Assembly (NCBI GenBank): GCA_016872555.1
Contig: VGZO01000018.1
Location: 1-64,000 of the forward strand
Source: Planctomycetota bacterium
GTDB taxonomy: Bacteria > Planctomycetota > Planctomycetia > Pirellulales > UBA1268
Direction: 5' to 3'
Length of the DNA: 64,000 nucleotides
The notes below the pieces were generated by a model that had not been told where the DNA came from, ran no database searches, and was given only the letters and a program-made list of their open reading frames with translations. Position numbers and translations under genes: made by a program. Below, one piece after another: positions 33,906-42,623 of the stretch; within the stretch, counting starts at the first letter, position 1; every line of letters begins with the position of its first letter.

Positions 33906-36111
33906 ACCGGCCGGCCGGCGCTGCGCCGCTGCCGGGGGGCGCGAGATCGTAAGTCGGCAGGCGGCGCGACGGGACCTCGAGCGCCAACAGGTGGAGCGCG
34001 GTCACGTACACCCGCCCCCCGTAGCCGCCCCAGCGATCGGGGATCCCACCGAGCGGATCCCAACTCCCCTCCACCGCCCCCGACCGCTCCTGCCGCGCTT
34101 CGAGCAGCCGGCACAGCGCCTTGTACCACCGCTCCCAGTCGCTGCCGCCGGTGTGGACGAGGACCTGCGAGGCGTAGTACCAGAGGTAGGCGTCGCGGCG
34201 CCGCACCTGCCGCGTGCCGTACGACGGCTCGAACGCCGCCAGCGCCGCGGCGGCGTCGCGGACGGCCGGGTCGTCGACGGGCGTGCCGGTGTGGAGCCGC
34301 ATCAGCGTCCCCAGCGCCGTCATGCAGGCGATCGACAAGTCGCTCGGGCGCTGCTGCGGATTGCCGACGTTGTACACGTAGCGGCGCGCCGCGATCCCGG
34401 TGCCCGCGTCCGCTCCCGCCGACGACGCCTCGACGAACGTTCGCACGTGCGCGATGGCCGCGGGGTCGATGGCGATCCCGGCCAGCTGACCGGCACGGAG
34501 CGCGACGAGCATCCAGCCGCTCACCGACAGGTCGGCATCGGAGCGGGGCGTGTAGCGCCAGCCGCCGCGCTCGGGGTGCTGGCTGGCGGCGATGAACGCG
34601 CAGGCCTTCTCCGCGGCGGGGCGGAGCAGGGGATCACCCGTCATCCCGACCGCCTCGCACAGCGCCATCGTGCCGATGGCGTGGCTGTAGAGCCATGCGC
34701 AGCTGTCGGAGAGGGGGTCGGACGCGACGTACAGGTCGCCGTCGGGCTTCTGGGTGCGCGCGAGCCATTCCAGACCACGGCGCACCGCGTCGTGGTGCGG
34801 ACCGTCGAAATGGTCGTAGCCGGCGCCGAGGAAAGCCAGCAGCGCCAGGCCGGTGGCAGCGGTGTCGCTGCGGAGCTTCGTGACCTGCCGTGCCGCCGGG
34901 TCGGCGCTGCCGTCGAGCGACCAGCTCCCGTCAGGGCGTTGGCCCCGCGCCAGGAAGGCGAGGCCGCGCTCGATCATCCGATCGGCGGGCCCGTCGGCGA
35001 GGCGCCCCGACGAGCGGCCCGCGTAGGGCCGGGCGATCGAGCGCACGCGCCCCTCGGAGGGGAGGACGACCGCCGCGGCGCGCGGCAGCGTGACGGCGGC
35101 CACGGCGCCTGGGACCTGTCCCCGGCTCGGCGCTGCCGCCGCGCGGCGCGGCTGCGCGAGCGGCGGCAGCGATTCGGCCGACAGCGCCTCCTCGTCGCCG
35201 CCGCGCGGTGCCGTGACCGCGCCCCCCGCTGCCGCGGCCGTCGGCCGCCGCGCTGCCGGGCGGACGCCCAACTCCGCCAGCGAGCCCGTCGCGCCGCGTG
35301 GCCCGCCCGGCGCGGCCATCGCGGGAGCCGGAGGGAGCGCCGCGACCCGCCCCGCGCCCGCGTCGACCGCAATCGGCTCGCGCCGGTTGACACCGTCGGG
35401 CGCGGGGACGACGGCGCTCGGCCGGGGACGCCTCGAGACGCTCGGCGCCAGTGCGGCCGACAGCCCTACGCCGTCGCGCTCGGCCGCCAGCGGCGGCGGC
35501 GCTGCCGCGACGGGCTCGGCCAGCGCCGCAGCGCCGCCCCGCGTCGCCGGCCGCAGCTCGATCGCGCCATCGGCCAGCGCAGCGGGTGCGGGGAGCTCGG
35601 GCGTTACATCCGCGGCCGTCAGGTCCGGCTCGGCGGCGATCCGCGCAAGCGCCGCCGGTGCGGGCATGGCGTCGTCGGCTGCCGACTCGGGGCGCGCGAC
35701 GTCCGCAGCCGCCGGCACGAACGCCTCCGCGGCCGCCGGAGCGCCGGGATCGGTCGCGGTCGGCAGCGCATCCCGGACCGTGCCATCGGCAGCGAGCGCC
35801 GCGTCGAGGAGCGGCTCGAGCGGCCGCTCGTGGGCCGACTCCGCCCGGGGATCGTCCGCGACCGAGAGCGTGAACTCGCGGGGCACCGGCCGGGATCGCT
35901 CGCGCTCGGGGACGGGGGCCGGGGCGTCGGTCGCCAGCCGCAGCGGCGTCCGCGCCAGGCCCCCAGCGAGCCAGGCATGGGCGGCAAGGCTCGCCAGCAA
36001 CGCGAGGCCGAGACGGAACCGATTGCGCCACACGGCGGCGCGGAGGCCGCGCGACCCGCTGGCGGGGGAAACGGTGCCGACGGCTGGCGCGAGACGCTCC
36101 ATCGCGGTCAT
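33904..36111 (-). CDS. TonB-like membrane anchor plus squalene-cyclase-type repeat protein
   Basis: A 735-residue protein with an N-terminal transmembrane segment (FRLGLALLASLAAHAWLAGGL, about 32-52), in the style of TonB/TolA, then a 300-residue Ala/Pro-rich, low-complexity linker (about 55-370). The C-terminal third, from about residue 385, carries repeats of the prenyltransferase/squalene cyclase alpha-alpha toroid: RGLAFLARGQRPDGSWSLDG, RRGLEWLARTQKPDGDLYV, WLYSHAIGTMALCEAVGMTG, ERGGWRYTPRSDADLSVSGWMLVAL. Classical DxDD or QW cyclase chemistry is not obvious. It is the last gene of the TPR-ExbB-ExbD operon, starting just upstream of the ExbD stop (1 base between). I infer an energy-coupled periplasmic protein, with the cyclase-like domain probably binding rather than cyclising. 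Confidence 0.85.
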   Translation of the reverse strand: MTAMERLAPAVGTVSPASGSRGLRAAVWRNRFRLGLALLASLAAHAWLAGGLARTPLRLATDAPAPVPERERSRPVPREFTLSVADDPRAESAHERPLEPLLDAALAADGTVRDALPTATDPGAPAAAEAFVPAAADVARPESAADDAMPAPAALARIAAEPDLTAADVTPELPAPAALADGAIELRPATRGGAAALAEPVAAAPPPLAAERDGVGLSAALAPSVSRRPRPSAVVPAPDGVNRREPIAVDAGAGRVAALPPAPAMAAPGGPRGATGSLAELGVRPAARRPTAAAAGGAVTAPRGGDEEALSAESLPPLAQPRRAAAAPSRGQVPGAVAAVTLPRAAAVVLPSEGRVRSIARPYAGRSSGRLADGPADRMIERGLAFLARGQRPDGSWSLDGSADPAARQVTKLRSDTAATGLALLAFLGAGYDHFDGPHHDAVRRGLEWLARTQKPDGDLYVASDPLSDSCAWLYSHAIGTMALCEAVGMTGDPLLRPAAEKACAFIAASQHPERGGWRYTPRSDADLSVSGWMLVALRAGQLAGIAIDPAAIAHVRTFVEASSAGADAGTGIAARRYVYNVGNPQQRPSDLSIACMTALGTLMRLHTGTPVDDPAVRDAAAALAAFEPSYGTRQVRRRDAYLWYYASQVLVHTGGSDWERWYKALCRLLEARQERSGAVEGSWDPLGGIPDRWGGYGGRVYVTALHLLALEVPSRRLPTYDLAPPGSGAAPAGR

Positions 36112-36112
36112 C

Positions 36113-36544
36113 TCACGGCGGGGGCGGCCGGTCGTCGCTGACCGACTGCACGTGGTAGTCCTCGATTCCCGCCAGCACGCAGGCGTTCATCGCGCCGACG
36201 ACGAACTTGTGGGGAACCTCCTCGTCGGCGCGGAGGATCACCCGTTGGCCGGCGGGCTGGTCGGCGGCCGCCTGGCGGAGGAGCCGCTCCAGTTCGTCGA
36301 GCTCCACCGGCCGCGCGCCGGCGTGGTAGGCGCCGGACCGGTCGATGTTGATCACGAACTCGGGCACGCGCGTCGTCAGCGGGCGGGCAGCGCTGCCCTG
36401 GGGGAGGACGACGTCGATCACGCGATCGGCCTCCTCGAGCCGGCTGGCGACGAGAAAGAAGATCATCAGCAGGAACACGACGTCGATCAGCGGCGTCATC
36501 TCGAGCCCCGCGCCGAGGCGCCCCTTGTCGATGCGGACGCTCAT
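36113..36544 (-). CDS. ExbD/TolR family biopolymer transport protein
   Basis: A 143-residue ExbD/TolR protein: a short cytoplasmic N-terminus, one transmembrane helix with the essential aspartate (MTPLIDVVFLLMIFFLVAS), and a periplasmic domain. With ExbB it forms a proton-driven motor that energises a TonB-like partner. The start overlaps the ExbB stop by 4 bases (ATGA at 36541-36544), and it ends 1 base before the cyclase-repeat gene start. The frame is open further upstream only in shadow. Confidence 0.93.
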   Translation of the reverse strand: MSVRIDKGRLGAGLEMTPLIDVVFLLMIFFLVASRLEEADRVIDVVLPQGSAARPLTTRVPEFVINIDRSGAYHAGARPVELDELERLLRQAAADQPAGQRVILRADEEVPHKFVVGAMNACVLAGIEDYHVQSVSDDRPPPP

Positions 36545-37248
36545 GGCGCGCTCCCCACGCGGCCACCGGCGCCGGCCGGTTCGCCACGCCCGGCAAGCGC
36601 CGTGCGGGGCCGAGGCTCCGCCCCCTCGAGCGCCGCGACGAGCGGCCCGACACACGCGTCGACACGGCGGAAGCCACCCATGATCCGCCCCTCGAGGAGG
36701 TGGGCGATGACCGCCGCCGGAATCGCCACGCACAGTCCGGCAAACGTCGTGATCAGCGCCACGTAGATCCCCGAGGCGAGCTCGGCGGCGCGGTTGGCAC
36801 CGGCCTCGAGCTGGGCGGTGGTGTAGAAGGCGAGGATCATCCCCTGCACGGTGCCGAGCAGACCGAGGAGCGGCGCCACCTGGACCGCCAGGGCGATCGG
36901 GCGGATGTTGGCATACAAGGCCGCCGCCTCGCGCTCCTTGGCGACCTCACCGGTCCGCTCGATCTCGGCCGCGGGGCGTTCGGCCCGGGCGACGACCGCG
37001 CGGACGACGTTGGCAGCGACGCTCGGGCGCCGGGCGCACAGGTCGAGCAGGGCGTGGGTGTCGACCGGGCGGGAGCCCGCCAGCCGGTCGACCTCGTCGG
37101 CGAACCGCCAGGGCACGAACCGCCCCGGGCGCAGCGCCAGGATCCGCTCGAGCGTGAAGGCGACGACGATCACCGACAAGGCGGCGATCGGCCACATCAA
37201 CGGCCCCCCGGCGAGGAACATCTGCCAGAGGTTGGTGACGTCGTTCAT
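36541..37248 (-). CDS. MotA/TolQ/ExbB family proton channel protein
   Basis: A 235-residue ExbB/TolQ protein with three hydrophobic regions: GPLMWPIAALSVIVVAFTLERIL, then PIALAVQVAPLLGLLGTVQGMILAFY and GIYVALITTFAGLCVAIPAAVIAHLLE, the family's two channel helices. It forms the pentameric proton channel of Exb/Tol motors. Start at 37248 overlaps the TPR gene stop by 4 bases. The C-terminal tail is unusually Ala/Gly/Arg-rich. Operon order: TPR, ExbB, ExbD, TonB-like/cyclase. Confidence 0.93.
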   Translation of the reverse strand: MNDVTNLWQMFLAGGPLMWPIAALSVIVVAFTLERILALRPGRFVPWRFADEVDRLAGSRPVDTHALLDLCARRPSVAANVVRAVVARAERPAAEIERTGEVAKEREAAALYANIRPIALAVQVAPLLGLLGTVQGMILAFYTTAQLEAGANRAAELASGIYVALITTFAGLCVAIPAAVIAHLLEGRIMGGFRRVDACVGPLVAALEGAEPRPRTALAGRGEPAGAGGRVGSAP

Positions 37249-40200
37249 CGTTTCTCCTCGTCGCGCCCCGGCGCCGCGGTCGCGGCGCCGAGCGCGGCCA
37301 GCCGCTTCCGAGCCGCCGCCAGCTGCGGTGAATCGGGATGTTTTTCGACCAGTTCGCCGTACAGCTTCCGCGCCTGATCGGGCTGCCTGAGGACCTCGAA
37401 GCACCGCGCCGCCTCGAACAGCGCCTGCCCCTGCCAGGGGCGGTAGTCGGCCCCCTCGGCCGTCCCGTAGGCGACCTTGAAGAAGCTCCGGATCGCCTCG
37501 TCGTGGCGTCCCTCCTCGAACAGCACCTCGCCTTCCATCAGCCGGGCCCGCGCGGCCAACGGCGTCGTGGCCGCGTCGGCCAGCGCCCGGAAGCCCTCGC
37601 GCGCGGCGGCGAGCTGGCCGAGTTGCTGGCGTGCCGCCGCTGCGGCATACGCGGCCTGCGCGGCCGTGCCACCGGCCGCCTCGGCGTCGGGAAGCGCCGC
37701 GCGGGCGCGCTCGGCGAGGTCGAGGCTGTCCTGCCAGGCGTCCTGGCGGGCCGCGGCCTCGGCGGCGCGGAGCAACGTCACCGCGCGGAGGCCGTCGCTC
37801 GAGATCCGCTCCGGCTCGGCGAGCGCCTCGGCGAGCGCCTTGCGCGCCTCGTCGACGCGTCCGAGGGCGAACAGCGACTGGCCGAGCAGTGCCCGGCCGT
37901 CCACCGCCCACGGCCCCTGCGGTGCCGCGGCGATCTGCCGGGTGAATTGCGCGGCTGCCGCGGCATGGTCGCCACGCAGGGTGTGGACCCAGCCGAGCTT
38001 GTGGCGGGCCTGCTCGGCGATCGCCGCACCCGCCGGCGGCGCCGCGGCGAGTGCTTTCTCGTAGGCGGCGGCAGCGGCATCGGGGCGGTCGTCGAGGAAG
38101 GCGATCTCGCCGCGCTCGAGCCACGCGGCCGCCACCAGCGGGCTACGCGGGAAGGTATCGACGAGCCTCGTGAACGATTCCTCGGCCGCCGTCGGATCCC
38201 CAGCCGCGAGCGCCGCCAGGCCCCGTTCCCAGCAGACGCGATCACCGGCGGGAAAACCCGGGTCGTCGCCGACGAGCCGGTCGAGCAGCGCCAGCGCCTC
38301 TCCCGCGCGGCCGACCGCGGTCAGGCAGGTGGCGGCCACCAGCCGCGCTTCGCCGAGCGCGCGCGGATCGAGCGGCCTGCTGCCGTCGCCATGGGCTGCC
38401 AGCAGGCGCTCGGCGTCGGCGAGCCCGGCGGCCGGATCACCCGAGCGGGCCCGGGCGTCGGACCGGGCCAGCAACGCCGACGTCGCCGCTGACGAAGCAG
38501 GATAGCGCTCGATCGCAGCCGTCCACGCGGCGATCGCCTCCGGGAGCCGACTGGCGCGCTCGTGGCACCAGCCCGACGCGGTCAGGCTCGGCGCCGCCCG
38601 CGGGCCCTGCGGCGCGAGGCGCAGCACCTCGGCGAACGCTTCGAGCGCCTCCTCGGCGCGGCCGGCCGCCATCCGCGCCTGGCCGAGTCGGAACGCCACC
38701 TGCTCGCGCGAGCCCTCCGGCACGCGGCCCGCCGCGAGCCGCTCGGCGAGCTCGAGCCCCCCCGCCGCATCGCCCCCGTCGAGCCGGGCGCGGATCGCGA
38801 GCAGGTCGCGGTCGACGGCGCGCGTCCCCGGCGGAACGGCGCGGGCGAGCCGCTCGAGGATCACCAGGGCGTCGCGCGGCTGTCCGAGCTCGACCGCCGC
38901 GGTCGCCTCGAGCAACAGCGCTTCGGCACGGGCCTCGGGCCCGGGGCGGGTCTGGTCGAGAGCGGGCAGGGCGCGGGCGAGCTGGTCGCGGGCCGCCTTC
39001 CAGTCGCCGCCGGCGCCGAGCGCGGCGGCCTGGCGCACGAGCCAGGCGCCGGTGCGTGCGTCGGCGGGATGGTCCTCGGCGAGCCGTGCGAACGCGTTCA
39101 CGGCCGCCGCCGTGTCGCCCGAGGCGAGCAGCGCCTCGGCGCGGATCGCGGCGACGTCGATCCGGAGCGGGTCGCCTGCCGGGGCGGCGGCGAGCAGCGC
39201 GTCGGTCTCCGAAATGGCCTCGGCCGTCCGCCCCGCCTCGAGCGCGGCGAGGGCGAGCACGGCCCGCGCACTGGCGGCGGCGCCGTCGCCGGGGTGGTCG
39301 CCGACCACCTTCCGGTAAGCGGCCTCGGCATCGGCACGGCGATCGGGGAGCTCCCATAGCGCGTCGGCCCTCGCCAAGTGGAGCGCGGCGACGCCAGCGG
39401 GTGCGGCCGACGGAACCCCTACGGCAAGCCCGAGACCGCGCTCGGCCGCGGCGAGCGCCTCGGCGGCGCGGCCCTCGGCCAATTCGACCCGCGACAGCTC
39501 GGCGGCCGCCTCCAATGCGATCGGGGCGCCGGACCCGACGAGCTTCATCAGCCGCGCCCGTGCCGCCCCCGTATCGCCGGCGGCGGTGAGCGCCCGCGCG
39601 GCGAGGAGCGCGCCACGGGCGGCGAGCGGCGAATCGGCGTGGCGATCGGCGAGGCGGCCATAGGCTTCCGCGGCCCCCTTCCAATCGGCCGCCTTCCATC
39701 GCGCCGCGCCGATCCGCTCGAGCGCGGCGTCGGCGCGCGGTCCGCTCGCCAATGGCAGGAGGAGCTTCTCGGCGGCGCGTGGATCGTCGGCGACGAGCAG
39801 ATCGGCACGGCGGAGGGCCACGTCGGCGGCGAGCGGATGCGCCGGGAACAGCTTCGCGAACCGGCCGAGCGTCGCCAGCGCCGCACTCCCGTCGCCGGCC
39901 TCCGCTTCGGCCACGCCCAACGAATGGAGGACGTCGGCGAGACGGGGCGTGGCGGCGGCACGCGAGTCGGGGATCGGCGCGGCGGCCTCGCGCCACGCCG
40001 CCAGCGCACCCTCCCGATCACCGGCCTGCCAGCGGGCCTCGCCGAGGTACCAGCGGGCCTCGGTGTCGAGGCCCGGCGGGACTCCGGCGGCGACCGTCTC
40101 GCCGAGCAACGCGGCGGCCGCGCCGTAGTCGGCCGGCACCGCGGTCGCCTGGGCGGCGACGAGCGTGCCCTTGGCCCATTCGAAGCGGGCCAGCGCCACC

Positions 40201-40571
40201 GTCTCGGCGTCGGCACCGGCCTGGGTCACGACCCCGCGAAAGGCTTCGGCCGCCGCCGGCCAGTCGCCGAGCTTCGCGCGACAGATCCCGAGTTGGTACT
40301 GCGCCTTGGCGACGAGCGCGTCGGCGGGATGGTCGCGGAGCAGCGCCTGCCACTCCTGTGCCGCCAGATCCCAGGCACCCCGATTTTGCAGTGCGGCGGC
40401 CGATGCATAGGCCGCCCGCGCGGCGACGCTCGGCACCGGCTCCGCGGCGCCGGCACCGGCGGCGAGCACCAGCGCCAGGCAGGCTGCGGCACGGACCACG
40501 AGGCTGCGGCGGCCGGGACGACGACCCCCCACGCCCCGGGGCGGAACGGACACCACAGGCATCGCACTCAC
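37245..40571 (-). CDS. large secreted TPR-repeat protein, first gene of the ExbB/ExbD operon
   Basis: A 1108-residue protein, nearly all TPR-like helical pairs after a signal peptide (LVVRAAACLALVLAAGAGAAEP, about 22-45). Examples are LGICRAKLGDWPAAAEAFRGVV, LGEARWQAGDREGALAAWREA and ARCFEVLRQPDQARKLYGELVEKHPDSPQ. I read no enzyme motif. About 25 repeats fit the length. The ATG at 40571 or 40562 could both serve. Its stop overlaps the ExbB start by 4 bases. TPR periplasmic proteins such as YbgF/CpoB also accompany Tol systems, so I infer a scaffold working with the Exb motor. Divergent from the esterase gene over about 150 bases. Confidence 0.9.
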   Translation of the reverse strand: MSAMPVVSVPPRGVGGRRPGRRSLVVRAAACLALVLAAGAGAAEPVPSVAARAAYASAAALQNRGAWDLAAQEWQALLRDHPADALVAKAQYQLGICRAKLGDWPAAAEAFRGVVTQAGADAETVALARFEWAKGTLVAAQATAVPADYGAAAALLGETVAAGVPPGLDTEARWYLGEARWQAGDREGALAAWREAAAPIPDSRAAATPRLADVLHSLGVAEAEAGDGSAALATLGRFAKLFPAHPLAADVALRRADLLVADDPRAAEKLLLPLASGPRADAALERIGAARWKAADWKGAAEAYGRLADRHADSPLAARGALLAARALTAAGDTGAARARLMKLVGSGAPIALEAAAELSRVELAEGRAAEALAAAERGLGLAVGVPSAAPAGVAALHLARADALWELPDRRADAEAAYRKVVGDHPGDGAAASARAVLALAALEAGRTAEAISETDALLAAAPAGDPLRIDVAAIRAEALLASGDTAAAVNAFARLAEDHPADARTGAWLVRQAAALGAGGDWKAARDQLARALPALDQTRPGPEARAEALLLEATAAVELGQPRDALVILERLARAVPPGTRAVDRDLLAIRARLDGGDAAGGLELAERLAAGRVPEGSREQVAFRLGQARMAAGRAEEALEAFAEVLRLAPQGPRAAPSLTASGWCHERASRLPEAIAAWTAAIERYPASSAATSALLARSDARARSGDPAAGLADAERLLAAHGDGSRPLDPRALGEARLVAATCLTAVGRAGEALALLDRLVGDDPGFPAGDRVCWERGLAALAAGDPTAAEESFTRLVDTFPRSPLVAAAWLERGEIAFLDDRPDAAAAAYEKALAAAPPAGAAIAEQARHKLGWVHTLRGDHAAAAAQFTRQIAAAPQGPWAVDGRALLGQSLFALGRVDEARKALAEALAEPERISSDGLRAVTLLRAAEAAARQDAWQDSLDLAERARAALPDAEAAGGTAAQAAYAAAAARQQLGQLAAAREGFRALADAATTPLAARARLMEGEVLFEEGRHDEAIRSFFKVAYGTAEGADYRPWQGQALFEAARCFEVLRQPDQARKLYGELVEKHPDSPQLAAARKRLAALGAATAAPGRDEEKR

Positions 40572-40723
40572 CGGAGCGCTCGAGGGGCTGGAAACGATCG
40601 CGACGCTGGGCGGGGACAGGCTCGTGCATGATACTGCCTCCCGGTCCGATCCGGACAGCGCCCGGCGGCGCGTCGACCGCGGCCGGCCACCGCCGCCATC
40701 GTCCCATCCCGGAGCCTGCAGCG

Positions 40724-42601
40724 ATGTCTTTCCCCGTGCGTTCCCTGGCAGCGTCGTTCCCCCGGTCGCGGGTCTTCGCGCCGCGCCCCGCCACCGTCGC
40801 GCAGGCGACGGCGCGGCTGGCGGTGGGAGTCGCGCTGGCCGCCGCGGCAGCCTGCGGGCAGGCCGCGTTCGCCGACCCCCCGGCCGGCGAGGTGCTCCAG
40901 TTCTCGTTCGAGAACAGCCGGATTTTCCCCGGCACGTTCCGTGACTACTGGGTCTACGTCCCGCGGCAGTACGACGGCACGACGCCGGCCTGCGTCCATG
41001 TCAACCAGGACGGGATCCAGTTCGACGCCCCGAAGGTCTTCGACCGGCTGATCGACGAAAAGAAGATGCCGGTCACGATCGGCGTGTTCGTGATGCACGG
41101 CCGCGTCAGGGCGGCCCGGCCGGACGCCCTCGACCGGTTCAACCGCAGCTACGAATACGACGGCCTCGGCGGCGATTACGCCCGCTTCCTTCTCGACGAA
41201 CTGCTCCCCGACGTCGAGAAACGCACGACCTCGGACGGGAGGAAGATCGTCCTCTCCAGGGCCGGCAACGACCGGGCGATCGCCGGCACCAGCAGCGGCG
41301 CGATCGCCGCCTTCACCGCCGCCTGGGAGCGCCCCGACGCCTTCACGCGCGTGTTCAGCGGGATCGGCACCTACGTCGGCCTCCGCGGTGGCCACGGCTA
41401 TGCGACGCTCGTGCGCAAGACCGAGCCGAAACCGATCCGGATCTTCCTCCAGGGGGGATCGAACGACCTCAACATCTACGGCGGCGACTGGTGGATCGCC
41501 AACCAGGCGCTCGAGCGCTCGCTCTCCTTCGCCGGCTACGACGTGCGCCACGAGTGGGGCGATGGCGGCCACAACGGCAAACATGCCACAGAGCTGTTTC
41601 CCGCCGCCGTCGAGTGGCTGTGGCGTGACTGGCCGCAGCCGGTCGCACGCGGCGCGGGGAGCAGCCAACTGCAGGACATCGTCGCCGCCGGCGGGAGCGG
41701 ATGGGAACGGGCGACGAGCCTCGCCGGGTTTGCCGCCACCGTCGATCCGACCGGTCGCCCGGCGCTCTTCCACCGGGAAACCAAGACGGTCGACGGCGTG
41801 GGGCGGGCCGAGACGACCTGGACGGAGATCGGACTCCCCGGCAGCACGCCGCGCGACGGCGGGCCGCTCGTCGCCACACCGCCCGGGATGGTCAGCTCGG
41901 CCCAGATCTGGCGTCCCGACGGGACGCTCGTCGTCGCCCAGGAGCCGGCCCCGGCGCCCGACGGGCGCCGGCAGGTGACGCTGGTGGTGTGCGAGCCCGG
42001 GCGGGCGCGGCCGCTGGCCCAGCTGCCACCGGGGCGCGTCGGCGCCCTCGCCGTGCGCGCCGACGGCAGCCTGTATGCGACGCTGGCGGGCACCGGCCCC
42101 GAAACACCCTCGCGCGTCGTCTTCATCCCGGCCGCGGAAGAGGCGCCGCGCGTCGTCGCCACGCTTCCCGGTCCGGCAGTCGCCACGGGCGTCTGTCTGT
42201 CGCCGGACCAGAACCTGCTGTATGTCGCCGACGGCGCGTCGCACTGGGTCCACAGCTTCGTCGTGGCCGCCGACGGCACGCTCGCCGACGGGCAGAAATA
42301 CTTCCACCTCCACGTGCCCGACACGAGCGACGACGCCGGCGCCGACGGGCTCGCCGTCGACCGCGACGGGCGCCTCTGGGTGGCGACCGCCATGGGGCTG
42401 CAGGTCTGCGATCAGGCGGGGCGCGTGAACGTGATCCTGCCGCTGCCCGACGGCGCACGGCCGACGAGCGTGGCCTTCGGCGGACCGGAGTTCGACTCCG
42501 TCGTGGCGACCACCGACACCGGCGCGTTCACACGCCGGCTGAAGGTCCGCGGCGCGCCCGGCTGCCTGCCCCCGAGCCTGCCGGCGAAGCCGCGACTGTG
42601 A
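40724..42601 (+). CDS. secreted esterase (Fes/EsteraseD-like) fused to an SMP-30/gluconolactonase-like domain
   Basis: A 625-residue exported protein. The signal peptide (LAVGVALAAAAACGQAAFA) is followed by an esterase-D-like alpha/beta-hydrolase (about 50-315) with YWVYVPRQYDGTTPACVHVNQDG, the nucleophile motif GTSSG (Ser 190) and a His region GGHNGKH. Residues about 330-625 form a beta-propeller (SSAQIWRPDGTLVVAQEP, CLSPDQNLLYVADGASHWVHSF, GLAVDRDGRLWVATAMG) of the SMP-30/gluconolactonase type. GGAG lies 9 bases before ATG 40724. Enterochelin-esterase-like and gluconolactonase-like units in one chain suggest a polysaccharide- or ester-degrading exoenzyme; both activities are inferred. The frame continues upstream but is shadow. 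Confidence 0.88.
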   Translation: MSFPVRSLAASFPRSRVFAPRPATVAQATARLAVGVALAAAAACGQAAFADPPAGEVLQFSFENSRIFPGTFRDYWVYVPRQYDGTTPACVHVNQDGIQFDAPKVFDRLIDEKKMPVTIGVFVMHGRVRAARPDALDRFNRSYEYDGLGGDYARFLLDELLPDVEKRTTSDGRKIVLSRAGNDRAIAGTSSGAIAAFTAAWERPDAFTRVFSGIGTYVGLRGGHGYATLVRKTEPKPIRIFLQGGSNDLNIYGGDWWIANQALERSLSFAGYDVRHEWGDGGHNGKHATELFPAAVEWLWRDWPQPVARGAGSSQLQDIVAAGGSGWERATSLAGFAATVDPTGRPALFHRETKTVDGVGRAETTWTEIGLPGSTPRDGGPLVATPPGMVSSAQIWRPDGTLVVAQEPAPAPDGRRQVTLVVCEPGRARPLAQLPPGRVGALAVRADGSLYATLAGTGPETPSRVVFIPAAEEAPRVVATLPGPAVATGVCLSPDQNLLYVADGASHWVHSFVVAADGTLADGQKYFHLHVPDTSDDAGADGLAVDRDGRLWVATAMGLQVCDQAGRVNVILPLPDGARPTSVAFGGPEFDSVVATTDTGAFTRRLKVRGAPGCLPPSLPAKPRL

Positions 42602-42623
42602 CGCCTGACGAACGGCCGCCGTG

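Noticed and set aside
39752-40723. upstream extension of the esterase frame (324 extra codons)
   Set aside because: It is antisense to the TPR gene; the signal peptide and ribosome site at 40724 set the start.
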